The position numbers and the translations under genes are program-made. 64,000 nucleotides of DNA from an uncultured Pseudomonas sp. (GTDB lineage: Bacteria; Pseudomonadota; Gammaproteobacteria; Pseudomonadales; Pseudomonadaceae): positions 93,871 to 157,870 of the forward strand of contig NZ_CAMPHI010000006.1 in the NCBI RefSeq assembly GCF_946885955.1, in the 5' to 3' direction. The notes beneath the pieces were generated by a model. The model searched no databases, was not told the DNA's origin, and saw nothing but the letters and a program-made list of their open reading frames with translations. This document shows, piece after piece, positions 44,576-51,943 of the stretch. Position 1 is the stretch's first letter; every line of letters starts with the position of its first letter.

Positions 44576-45817
44576 ATGAGCAAAGCTCCCCTCGCCCGAG
44601 CAGTGGCCTTAGCCACATTGGGCACCAGCCTCACTCTGCCGACCCTGGCCCATGCCGAATTCATCAAGGACAGCAAGGCCACGCTGGAACTGCGCAACTT
44701 CTACCTTAACCGCGACCTGCGCAGCACCACCGCCGCGCAACAGTCCAAGCGTGAAGAATGGGCGCAGGGCTTTATCCTCAAGGCCGAATCCGGCTTTACC
44801 GAAGGCACCGTCGGCTTCGGTCTGGATGCCTATGCGGGACTGGGCCTGAAGCTCGATTCGTCGGACGAGCGCGCCGGCACCAACCTGCTGCCCAACGCCT
44901 TCGGCGACGAAGGCAAAGACAGCTACGCCGAAGCGACCGCGGCGCTCAAAGTCCGGCTGTCGAAGACAGTGGCCAAGGTCGGCGGCCTGATGCCCAAGTT
45001 GCCGATCGTGTCCTCCGGCGATTCGCGCCTGCTGCCACAGGTATTCAACGGCGGCATGCTCACCTCGCAAGAAATCACCAACCTCAATCTCAATGCCGGC
45101 CAGTTGCGCGAAGTGAACTTCCGCGACTCCAGCGACAGCCAGGACATCCTCGCCAGCAACGCCAGCGGTGCCAGTGATCGCTACAACTTCGGCGGCGGCG
45201 ACTACAAGCTCAACGACGGCAATACCACGCTTGGGCTGTGGTACGGCGAGCTTGAGGACGTCTACGACCAGAAGCTCTACAACCTGGTCCATATCCAGCC
45301 GATCGGCGACTGGAAGCTCGGCGCCAACCTGGCGTATTTCGACTCCAGCGACAACGGCAAGCGCCTGGGCGGCAAGATCGACAACGACCTGACTTCCGTC
45401 AACCTGTGGGCCGGCACGGGGGCGCATACCTTCCGCATCGGTTATCAGGAAGTCGGCGGCGACAATGCCTTCCCGTTCCTCAAGGAAACCGACCCCTATA
45501 TCGTCAACTACCTGCAGATTCTCGACTTCACCCGCAAGGACGAGAAATCCTGGCAGGCGCGTTACGACATCAACTTCGCCTCCTATGGCATCCCCGGGCT
45601 GGCGGCATTCGCCCGTTACGTGCGCGGCGACAGTTTCGAAGTGTCCGGGCAGAACGCCCAGGAATGGGAACGGGACGTGGATGTCAGCTACACCATCCAG
45701 CAAGGCCCGCTGAAGAACCTGGCGCTACGCTGGCGTAACGCGATGGTGCGCTCCGATGCGGCCGGCGATCTCGATGAAAACCGCCTGATCGTCAGCTATA
45801 CCCTGCCGCTGTTCTAA
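44576..45817 (+). CDS. OprD-family outer membrane porin
   Basis: The 413-residue porin has a signal peptide (about 1-27, ending AHA) and the OprD fold. It begins with DSKATLELRNFYLNRD, includes the Gly-rich 'GGLMPKLPIVSSGDSRLLPQ' and GQLREVNFRDSSD loops, and closes with a C-terminal Phe for outer-membrane assembly. OprD-type channels carry amino acids, peptides or organic acids; the substrate cannot be told. From gene order it may correspond to the OpdQ-type porin of P. aeruginosa, but that is inference. AGGAG lies eight bases before the ATG. Confidence 0.93.
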   Translation: MSKAPLARAVALATLGTSLTLPTLAHAEFIKDSKATLELRNFYLNRDLRSTTAAQQSKREEWAQGFILKAESGFTEGTVGFGLDAYAGLGLKLDSSDERAGTNLLPNAFGDEGKDSYAEATAALKVRLSKTVAKVGGLMPKLPIVSSGDSRLLPQVFNGGMLTSQEITNLNLNAGQLREVNFRDSSDSQDILASNASGASDRYNFGGGDYKLNDGNTTLGLWYGELEDVYDQKLYNLVHIQPIGDWKLGANLAYFDSSDNGKRLGGKIDNDLTSVNLWAGTGAHTFRIGYQEVGGDNAFPFLKETDPYIVNYLQILDFTRKDEKSWQARYDINFASYGIPGLAAFARYVRGDSFEVSGQNAQEWERDVDVSYTIQQGPLKNLALRWRNAMVRSDAAGDLDENRLIVSYTLPLF

Positions 45818-45826
45818 CAGGGGAAG

Positions 45827-45915
45827 ACGGCCGAAGCGTTGCATCCTCTTCGGCCGTGAACGACGAAAAACCTGTAGGAAATGCCGTTCACTTAACCAAG
45901 TGAACGGCATTTTTT
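45827..45915 (+). terminator. Two tandem terminator hairpins after the porin gene
   Basis: First hairpin ACGGCCGAAG/CTTCGGCCGT (45827-45857). Second hairpin AAATGCCGTTCACTT/AAGTGAACGGCATTT with loop AACC (45879-45912), followed by TTT. Confidence 0.85.
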
Positions 45916-46010
45916 ATGGCTCTGTCCCAATAGCGTGTTGCAGGCCGCTTTTGGGGTGGGTTAGCGGCGCTAGGGGGTGGTTATAGAGGGGCTCCACGCA
46001 ATTCGAGCGC

Positions 46011-46113
46011 CGCGTAACCCACCCTTGCGTATTACCACGCTCAATGCGCCATGCCATATGGCTGTTCGGGACGACTCAACACATAACTGGTACATAGTCT
46101 TTTTTATGGCTAT
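46011..46113 (-). repeat. Dispersed repeat, copy A
   Basis: About 100 bases. Its reverse complement aligns with 63896-63985, sharing CTATGTACCAGTTATGT, CCCGAACAG, ATATGGCATGGCGCAT and AGGGTGGGTTA in the same order, with one 8-base insertion. It is non-coding. The rest of 45916-46241 shows no gene. Confidence 0.8.
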
Positions 46114-46241
46114 GCCCCGTACTCTATGGCGTTCAGGTATCGGCGCTGTAAGGGCGCGCCCTACCCTTCGCGGCCAGGGAGAGACGCGCATCCCCTGCAT
46201 GCCCCGAAGAACATCCAGAGGCTCGCGCCTGCCAACAACCC

Positions 46242-47450
46242 TCAATCCTGGCTGGTCGCACCAATCTTGTGCACCGACAGATCGGCCCCGTAATACTCCT
46301 CTTCCTGAGTCAGGCGAATGCCTATAGAGCTTTTCAGCAGACCGTACACCAGGAAGCCGCCGCACAGCGCCAGCACCACGCCGAGACCGGTACCGAGCAA
46401 CTGGCTGGTCATGCTCACGCCGCCCAGGCCACCCAGCGCCTCCTGACCGAAGATGCCGCAGGCGATACCGCCCCACACCCCACACAAGCCATGCAACGGC
46501 CAGACCCCGAGCACATCGTCGATACGCCATTTCACCTGGGTGGCGGTGAATGCCCAGACGAACAGCGCGCCGGCAATCGCGCCGGTTACCAGGGCGCCGA
46601 CCGGGTGCATCAGGTCGGAGCCGGCACACACGGCCACCAATCCTGCCAGCGGACCGTTGTGCAAAAAGCCCGGGTCATTGCGACCGACCAGCAGCGCGGC
46701 AATGGTGCCGCCGACCATCGCCATCAAGGTGTTGACCGCCACCAGGCCGCTGACGCTGCCCAGGGTTTGCGCGCTCATCACGTTGAAGCCGAACCAGCCG
46801 ATGATCAGGATCCACGAACCGAGCGCCAGGAACGGAATGTTCGACGGCGCGAAGGCCACCAGGCGGCCATCGCGGTAGCGACCGTCGCGACGCCCCAGCA
46901 GCGTCACCGCGCCGAACGCCAACCAGCCGCCCATCGCATGCACCACCACGGAGCCGGCGAAATCATGGAAAGGCGCACCGAATTGCGCTTCCAACCAGGC
47001 CTGCAGGCCGTAGTTGCCGTTCCACACCATGCCCTCGAAGAACGGGTAGACGAACGCCACGATCAACATCGTCGCGCACAGCTGCGGGCCGAAACGCGCG
47101 CGTTCGGCGATACCGCCGGAAATGATCGCGGGGATCGCCGCGGCGAAGGTCAGGAGGAAGAAGAACTTCACCAGGCCGTAGCCGTTGCCTTCGGTCAGCA
47201 CGCTGGCCGGCTGCAGGAAGGTCACCCCGTAGGCGACCCAATAGCCGATAAAGAAGTACGCCAGCGCCGATACGGCGAAGTCGGAGATGATCTTCGATAA
47301 CGCATTGACCTGGTTCTTCTGCCGCACCGTGCCGACTTCGAGAAAGGCGAAACCCGCGTGCATGGCCAGAACCATCACCGCGCCCAGCAGAATGAACAGG
47401 GTATTGGACCCGTGAATCAGGGTTTCCACAGCACTGTTGATGTTGTCCAT
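46242..47450 (-). CDS. amtB: Ammonium transporter AmtB
   Basis: The 402-residue inner-membrane channel has about eleven membrane helices, without a cleavable signal peptide. Family signatures are DFAGSVVVHAMGGWLAFGA and the paired pore histidines (HAMGG and MHPVGAL). It imports ammonium under nitrogen limitation. The ATG at 47450 gives the N-terminus MDNINSAVETLIHGSNTLF. No glnK gene is adjacent, unlike the usual glnK-amtB pair, so this may be a second Amt. A sigma-54-like promoter lies 260 bases upstream. Confidence 0.93.
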   Translation of the reverse strand: MDNINSAVETLIHGSNTLFILLGAVMVLAMHAGFAFLEVGTVRQKNQVNALSKIISDFAVSALAYFFIGYWVAYGVTFLQPASVLTEGNGYGLVKFFFLLTFAAAIPAIISGGIAERARFGPQLCATMLIVAFVYPFFEGMVWNGNYGLQAWLEAQFGAPFHDFAGSVVVHAMGGWLAFGAVTLLGRRDGRYRDGRLVAFAPSNIPFLALGSWILIIGWFGFNVMSAQTLGSVSGLVAVNTLMAMVGGTIAALLVGRNDPGFLHNGPLAGLVAVCAGSDLMHPVGALVTGAIAGALFVWAFTATQVKWRIDDVLGVWPLHGLCGVWGGIACGIFGQEALGGLGGVSMTSQLLGTGLGVVLALCGGFLVYGLLKSSIGIRLTQEEEYYGADLSVHKIGATSQD

Positions 47451-47709
47451 CAGCGAAGAAAACTCCGTTGTCGTGGAAAAAGCACCAAATCGAGTCACAA
47501 CCAATCACGCATGCACCATCTTCATGCACGCAGACCAGAGCAGCCTCTTCAATCCGAAGAATCACCGCCCCAAAATGGGTCGATAGAAAATCCGAAATAT
47601 GGCACTTAATCGTTATTTATCAGTAGTTTATTTTTGCACCAGGAAACTTACTCCACTCCCTTTAAAGCCCCATCAAAGGGCATAAAGGAGAAATAGCGCA
47701 CCAAGGTAA

Positions 47710-47725
47710 TGCAATCGCTGTACCA
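47710..47725 (-). promoter_or_regulatory. Candidate sigma-54 promoter of amtB
   Basis: The minus strand reads TGGTAC-AGCGA-TTGCA, with ten bases between GG and GC. It points at amtB with a 260-base leader. amtB genes are classically NtrC/sigma-54 dependent. I saw no perfect NtrC palindrome nearby. The remaining 47451-48037 gap holds nothing else I can name. Confidence 0.45.
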
Positions 47726-48037
47726 TCCGGTGCTCGTTCAGCGGGCGCGGTCATCCTTGCGCACCAGCCCACCAAGAAACATGGAACCCCCTACCAGCGC
47801 TGCTACTCGAACCTTACAAGTGCCTGCGCGAGCGAGGGCATGCTTGCCAACCAGACAAGCCACCTGGATCTCGAGCGATGCAAGCCGCCCGGGTTACCGG
47901 TTTTCACTCTCGCTCAGTTCGCGCACTCGATGAGATGAATAGCGCTCTCTGCCATTCATCCCCTGTTTTACCGAGCCGTTGCCCTTGGGTTGGCCGGCCC
48001 TCGGCAAACTCCGGCACACCGGCCTTTGGAGAAAACT

Positions 48038-48355
48038 ATGCTTCGCAAGAACGCCAGCACTTCCAGCCAGGACGACCTGATCAAGGAATTTCAAACCTTG
48101 GTGAGCGATACAGAGAAGCTCCTGAATACCTCCGCCAACCTGGTTGGCGAGCATGCGGACGAGCTGCGCGAGCAAATCCGCAGCAGCCTCGGGCGTGCCC
48201 GCAGCTCGCTGGACAGCGCGGAGAACAGTCTGCGTGAGCGCGGCCAGGCCGCCGTGGACGCCACTTCGGACTACGTGCAGACCCACCCCTGGCATTCCCT
48301 CGGTATAGCGGCGGCGATCGGCATGCTGCTGGGCATGTTGATAACTCGTCGCTAG
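48038..48355 (+). CDS. DUF883 (ElaB/YqjD-type) membrane-anchored protein
   Basis: The 105-residue protein has a long amphipathic coiled-coil helix (about 10-80, with repeated LREQIRSSLGRARSSLDSAENSLRERG). One C-terminal membrane segment follows (IGIAAAIGMLLGMLI) and an Arg-Arg end. ElaB/YqjD proteins tether ribosomes or other partners to the inner membrane in stationary phase. GGAG lies six bases before the ATG. First gene of a three-gene operon like yqjD-yqjE-yqjK. Confidence 0.92.
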   Translation: MLRKNASTSSQDDLIKEFQTLVSDTEKLLNTSANLVGEHADELREQIRSSLGRARSSLDSAENSLRERGQAAVDATSDYVQTHPWHSLGIAAAIGMLLGMLITRR

Positions 48356-48368
48356 AAAAGGGGACTAC

Positions 48369-48743
48369 ATGGACGACGCCACACCTGCCCGCGGCCCATC
48401 GCCGCGGCGCTTTGCCAGCGCGCTGATGGGATTGCTGCACGGTCACCTCGCGCTGTTCTCCGAAGAACTCAAGGAACAACAGAACAGCACCGTGCGCCTG
48501 TTGGTGTTCGCCAGCCTGGCCCTGTTGTTCGGCATATTGCTGATCATCGGACTGTCGGCTGCGCTGCTGATCTACTTCTGGGACAGCGCGCGGTTCAGTG
48601 TGGTGCTCGGCCTGTGCCTGCTCTATGCGGCCGGCTTTCTGATCTTTCTGGTGCGCCTGCTGATGCAGCTGCACAACGCCGTTCCGCCCTTCAAGGCCAG
48701 CCTCGAAGAGCTGGCCCGCGACCGCGAGCAATTGCTGCCATGA
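48369..48743 (+). CDS. YqjE-like putative holin-superfamily membrane protein
   Basis: The 124-residue protein has two hydrophobic hairpin helices (about 43-70 and 76-98) in the Phage_holin_3_6/YqjE pattern. An amphipathic N-terminus (ALMGLLHGHLALFSEELKEQ) and a charged C-terminus flank them. It lies 13 bases after the DUF883 gene and overlaps the next gene as ATGA. Despite the family name there is no evidence of lysis activity; it is a stress-operon membrane protein. Confidence 0.9.
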   Translation: MDDATPARGPSPRRFASALMGLLHGHLALFSEELKEQQNSTVRLLVFASLALLFGILLIIGLSAALLIYFWDSARFSVVLGLCLLYAAGFLIFLVRLLMQLHNAVPPFKASLEELARDREQLLP

Positions 48744-49054
48744 ACCTACCGGAACTGCCCCCCAACGCCACACGCCGCGACATGCGTATCGCCCTGGTGC
48801 GCATGCGCCTGGAGCTGAACCGCCAGGAGCTGCGCCACGAAAGTCTGGTCATGCTGCAGCCTCTGCGCCAGGTGCAGCACTTCAGCCAGCACTGGAAGGA
48901 ATCCCTGAGCCACGGCAACACGCCTTTATGGGTCGCAGGTGGTGCGGTGCTGCTGACCACCCTGGCGGTGAGGAAAAGCGACTGGCGCCGCTGGCTGCGT
49001 ATGGCCCTGGTCGCCTTCCCGCTGCTGCGCCGCCATCCTCCGCGGCAACCTTGA
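48740..49054 (+). CDS. Third gene of the ElaB/YqjE-type operon
   Basis: The 104-residue basic protein has an N-terminal helix rich in Arg/Leu (RDMRIALVRMRLELNRQELRHESL) and a single hydrophobic stretch (about 63-75, LWVAGGAVLLTTLAV). A basic tail follows (RKSDWRRWLRM). It occupies the place of yqjK but sequence likeness is weak. The start overlaps the preceding stop (ATGA). Confidence 0.85.
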   Translation: MNLPELPPNATRRDMRIALVRMRLELNRQELRHESLVMLQPLRQVQHFSQHWKESLSHGNTPLWVAGGAVLLTTLAVRKSDWRRWLRMALVAFPLLRRHPPRQP

Positions 49055-49081
49055 GTGCAACGGATCAACCACCCGGGATAA

Positions 49082-49149
49082 ACCTGGCCAGGACGCAGAC
49101 AAGACATCGCGCCCTGGCCAGGTCGTTATCGAATCGCTTCGATTCGTTT
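49082..49149 (+). terminator. Hairpins after the ElaB/YqjE-type operon
   Basis: ACCTGGCCAGG (49082-49092) pairs with CCTGGCCAGGT (49113-49123), followed by CGAATCG-CTT-CGATTCG-TTT. The second is a plausible weak terminator. The rest of 49055-49392 shows no gene. Confidence 0.55.
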
Positions 49150-49392
49150 CGCGCCACCCCAGGTGCGTGACATCCAGGTATGTTCTGTCTCGGCTCGACG
49201 GCCTTGCCACGCCCCCCTGGTATCCTCCGTCGCACCATGCCGGCGGTTTATGGCTAAGCTTGCGTCAACGCAGCGGCCGCGCTCGGCGGGCCGAAATGTG
49301 CTGCTCGGCAACGGGCCAAGACCGCGCGCCACTTGCAGCCGCTCGCGCGAACCCTGAAGCTAGCGCTAATCACGCAATGGAGAGAAGACGCT

Positions 49393-50724
49393 TTGGATTG
49401 GCAAACCCTGCTGACTCGCGAACGATTGGGCAAACCGACGCACAGTGCCGATGAGCTGGGCCGTAGCCCTTTTCACAAAGACCACGATCGCATCATCTTC
49501 TCTGGCGCCTTTCGCCGCCTGGGCCGCAAGACCCAGGTGCATCCGGTTTCGAGCAACGACCACATCCACACGCGCCTGACCCATTCGCTGGAAGTCAGTT
49601 GCGTCGGGCGCTCGCTGGGCATGCGGGTCGGCGAGATGATCCGCGATGCCCTGCCCGCCTGGTGCGCGCCGAGCGACCTGGGCATGGTCGTGCAGTCCGC
49701 TTGCCTGGCCCACGACATCGGCAACCCGCCGTTCGGTCATTCCGGCGAGGATGCGATCCGCCATTGGTTTCAACAGGCTGCCGGACGCGGCTGGCTCGAT
49801 GGCATGAGCGAGGCCGAGCGCGGCGACTTTCTCAGTTTCGAAGGCAACGCCCAGGGTTTTCGCGTGCTCACGCAACTGGAATACCACCAGTTCGACGGCG
49901 GCACTCGGCTCACCTACGCGACCCTCGGCGCCTACCTGAAATACCCCTGGACCGCGCGCCACGCCGAAGCCCTCGGCTATAAAAAGCACAAGTTCGGTTG
50001 CTACCAGAACGAGCTGCCGTTGCTCGAACAGATCGCCAGCAAACTGGGCCTGCCCCAGCTCGAAGAGCAACGCTGGGCGCGGCACCCATTGGTGTATCTG
50101 ATGGAGGCGGCCGACGACATCTGCTACGGCCTGATCGATCTCGAAGACGGCCTGGAGATGGAGCTGCTCGACTATCGCGAAGTCGAGGCCCTGCTGCTCG
50201 ACCTGGTCGGCGACGATCTGCCGGAAACCTATCGCCAGCTTGGCCCGCAGGACTCCAAACGGCGCAAGCTGGCGATCCTCCGAGGCAAGGCCATCGAGCA
50301 CCTGACCAACGCCGCCGCCCACGCCTTCGTCGAGCAACAACCTGCGCTGCTGGCCGGCACCCTGCAAGGTGATCTGGTCGAACATATGCACGGCACCGCC
50401 AAACAGTGCGTGCAGCGCGCCAAGGACATGGCGCGCGAGAAAATCTTCCAGGACAAACGCAAGACCCTGCACGAGATCGGCGCCTATACCACCCTGGAGA
50501 TTCTCCTCAATGCCTTCTGCGGCGCCGCCCTGGAACAGCAAGGCGGACGCACGCCATCGTTCAAGAACCGGCGGATTCTCGATCTGCTCGGCAATAACGC
50601 GCCGGACCCGAGCTGGCCGCTGTATAAGTCGTTTCTGCGCATGATCGACTTCATCGCCGGCATGACCGACAGCTACGCCACTGAAATGGCCAGGGAAATG
50701 ACCGGCCGCTCGAGCCCGGTGTAA
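49393..50724 (+). CDS. dgt: Deoxyguanosinetriphosphate triphosphohydrolase-like protein (type 2)
   Basis: The 443-residue HD-domain enzyme removes triphosphate from deoxynucleoside triphosphates and so tunes dNTP pools. The HD signature is in [17 protein letters not shown] and [18 protein letters not shown]. It opens with [15 protein letters not shown] and [20 protein letters not shown] place the start at the TTG at 49393, with GGAG about nine bases before it, because homologous N-termini begin at this 'MDWxTLL'. The open frame extends 20 codons upstream, so an earlier start is possible. Confidence 0.88.
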   Translation: MDWQTLLTRERLGKPTHSADELGRSPFHKDHDRIIFSGAFRRLGRKTQVHPVSSNDHIHTRLTHSLEVSCVGRSLGMRVGEMIRDALPAWCAPSDLGMVVQSACLAHDIGNPPFGHSGEDAIRHWFQQAAGRGWLDGMSEAERGDFLSFEGNAQGFRVLTQLEYHQFDGGTRLTYATLGAYLKYPWTARHAEALGYKKHKFGCYQNELPLLEQIASKLGLPQLEEQRWARHPLVYLMEAADDICYGLIDLEDGLEMELLDYREVEALLLDLVGDDLPETYRQLGPQDSKRRKLAILRGKAIEHLTNAAAHAFVEQQPALLAGTLQGDLVEHMHGTAKQCVQRAKDMAREKIFQDKRKTLHEIGAYTTLEILLNAFCGAALEQQGGRTPSFKNRRILDLLGNNAPDPSWPLYKSFLRMIDFIAGMTDSYATEMAREMTGRSSPV

Positions 50725-50727
50725 ATC

Positions 50728-51774
50728 ATGACAACCGCCATCAAACGCACCTTCAGCTGGCATGCGGGGCCTCCCACCTGGGGCTCTGCGATGATTGCCG
50801 GCGTGGGCTGCGCGCTGCCCCTGCTGCTCGGCCTGCTCAGCGGCCACCCGGGATTTCTTTGGGCTACGGTCGGCGCCTTCCTCACCGCCCAGGCCAACCC
50901 GCTGCACCGCCTCGGCATGCTGCGTATGCTCACGCTCTGCGGGCTGGGGGCATGTTGCGCGGGGCTGGGCTTCTGGTCGGCGAACAGCCCGCCGATCGCC
51001 TTCTGGCTATTCGCCGGCTTCGGCCTGCTACTCGCCTGGCTGCAGCGTTTCGGCAGCGAAGCCGCCAAGCTTGGCATCGGCCTGATCGCGTCCTTGTGTC
51101 TGGGCCAGGGCCAATACGGCCTGGGCAACTTCAACAACCCCTCGGCGATTGCCATGCTGTTTGTGCTGGGCAGCCTCTGGGTGATGTTGCTGGCCTTCGG
51201 TTTGCGTGGCATCCATGGCCTGCGCATGTGGCCGTACATGCCCCGTTTCCTCAGCATCCTCAAAGTACTCCGGCGCCGCGCCAGACGCCTGCCACGCCAG
51301 CAATGGCGGCTGCATGCGCTGGGCTGCACACTGGCGATGGGGCTGGCTGGCCTGCTCGTCAGCCTCGCCGGCCTGGAGCGCGGCTACTGGGTAACCCTGA
51401 CCCTTGCTGCAACCTTGCACCTGGAGTTCCAGGGCAACCTGGTGCGTGCCCTGCAAGCCAGCCTGACCAGCCTGGCCGTTGCTGGCTTGCTGATCCTGTT
51501 CGGCTATAGCCTGCAGAGCCCCGCGACCATGGTGGCCATCCTGCTGCCGCTGATCACTCTCTGCCGCGCGCTACAAGCCAAAAGCTACGGCCTGTTCATG
51601 GCGCAACTGAGTATTTGCCTGATCCTGCTGGCCGAGTGTTTCGCCGGCGACTGGCAAATGATTCAACAACGCCTGCTCAACGCCTTGTTCGGCGTGGTCC
51701 TGGCGCTGTTCGTCGCGCTGCTGGTGCATGGCCTGCGGCAGTTGGTAAAGCGCCCCGCCGCGCATCCGAACTGA
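50728..51774 (+). CDS. FUSC-family inner membrane protein
   Basis: The 348-residue protein has about ten membrane helices in two groups of five, split by a basic cytosolic loop (VLRRRARRLPRQQWRLHAL, about 187-205), the pattern of the FUSC/aromatic-acid-exporter-like superfamily. Related proteins export aromatic acids or hydrophobic compounds; here the substrate is unknown. It begins three bases after dgt and may be cotranscribed. It lacks the large cytosolic domain of the long FUSC members. Confidence 0.85.
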   Translation: MTTAIKRTFSWHAGPPTWGSAMIAGVGCALPLLLGLLSGHPGFLWATVGAFLTAQANPLHRLGMLRMLTLCGLGACCAGLGFWSANSPPIAFWLFAGFGLLLAWLQRFGSEAAKLGIGLIASLCLGQGQYGLGNFNNPSAIAMLFVLGSLWVMLLAFGLRGIHGLRMWPYMPRFLSILKVLRRRARRLPRQQWRLHALGCTLAMGLAGLLVSLAGLERGYWVTLTLAATLHLEFQGNLVRALQASLTSLAVAGLLILFGYSLQSPATMVAILLPLITLCRALQAKSYGLFMAQLSICLILLAECFAGDWQMIQQRLLNALFGVVLALFVALLVHGLRQLVKRPAAHPN

Positions 51775-51943
51775 CGGCGCGAGGCACGCGGCGGCGCAGC
51801 TGGCAGTGGCGCCGCCGATAGAGCTTGCACACACTAAGGCCGCAGCTCTAAACCAACTTGTTTTTATGCAATTGAGTCAGCAAGCCTCCGCGCGTTTCAC
51901 TATGCTTTTCGGGCCGCCAGCGCACTAAAGGGAGTGCCGCGCT

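Noticed and set aside
46269..47300. Long open frame antisense to amtB
   Set aside because: Gln/His/Arg-rich shadow of a membrane-protein gene in GC-rich DNA.
49333..49392. Longer N-terminus of dgt
   Set aside because: The upstream 20 codons do not match the family start MDWxTLL; the TTG at 49393 with GGAG upstream fits better, though this is not certain.
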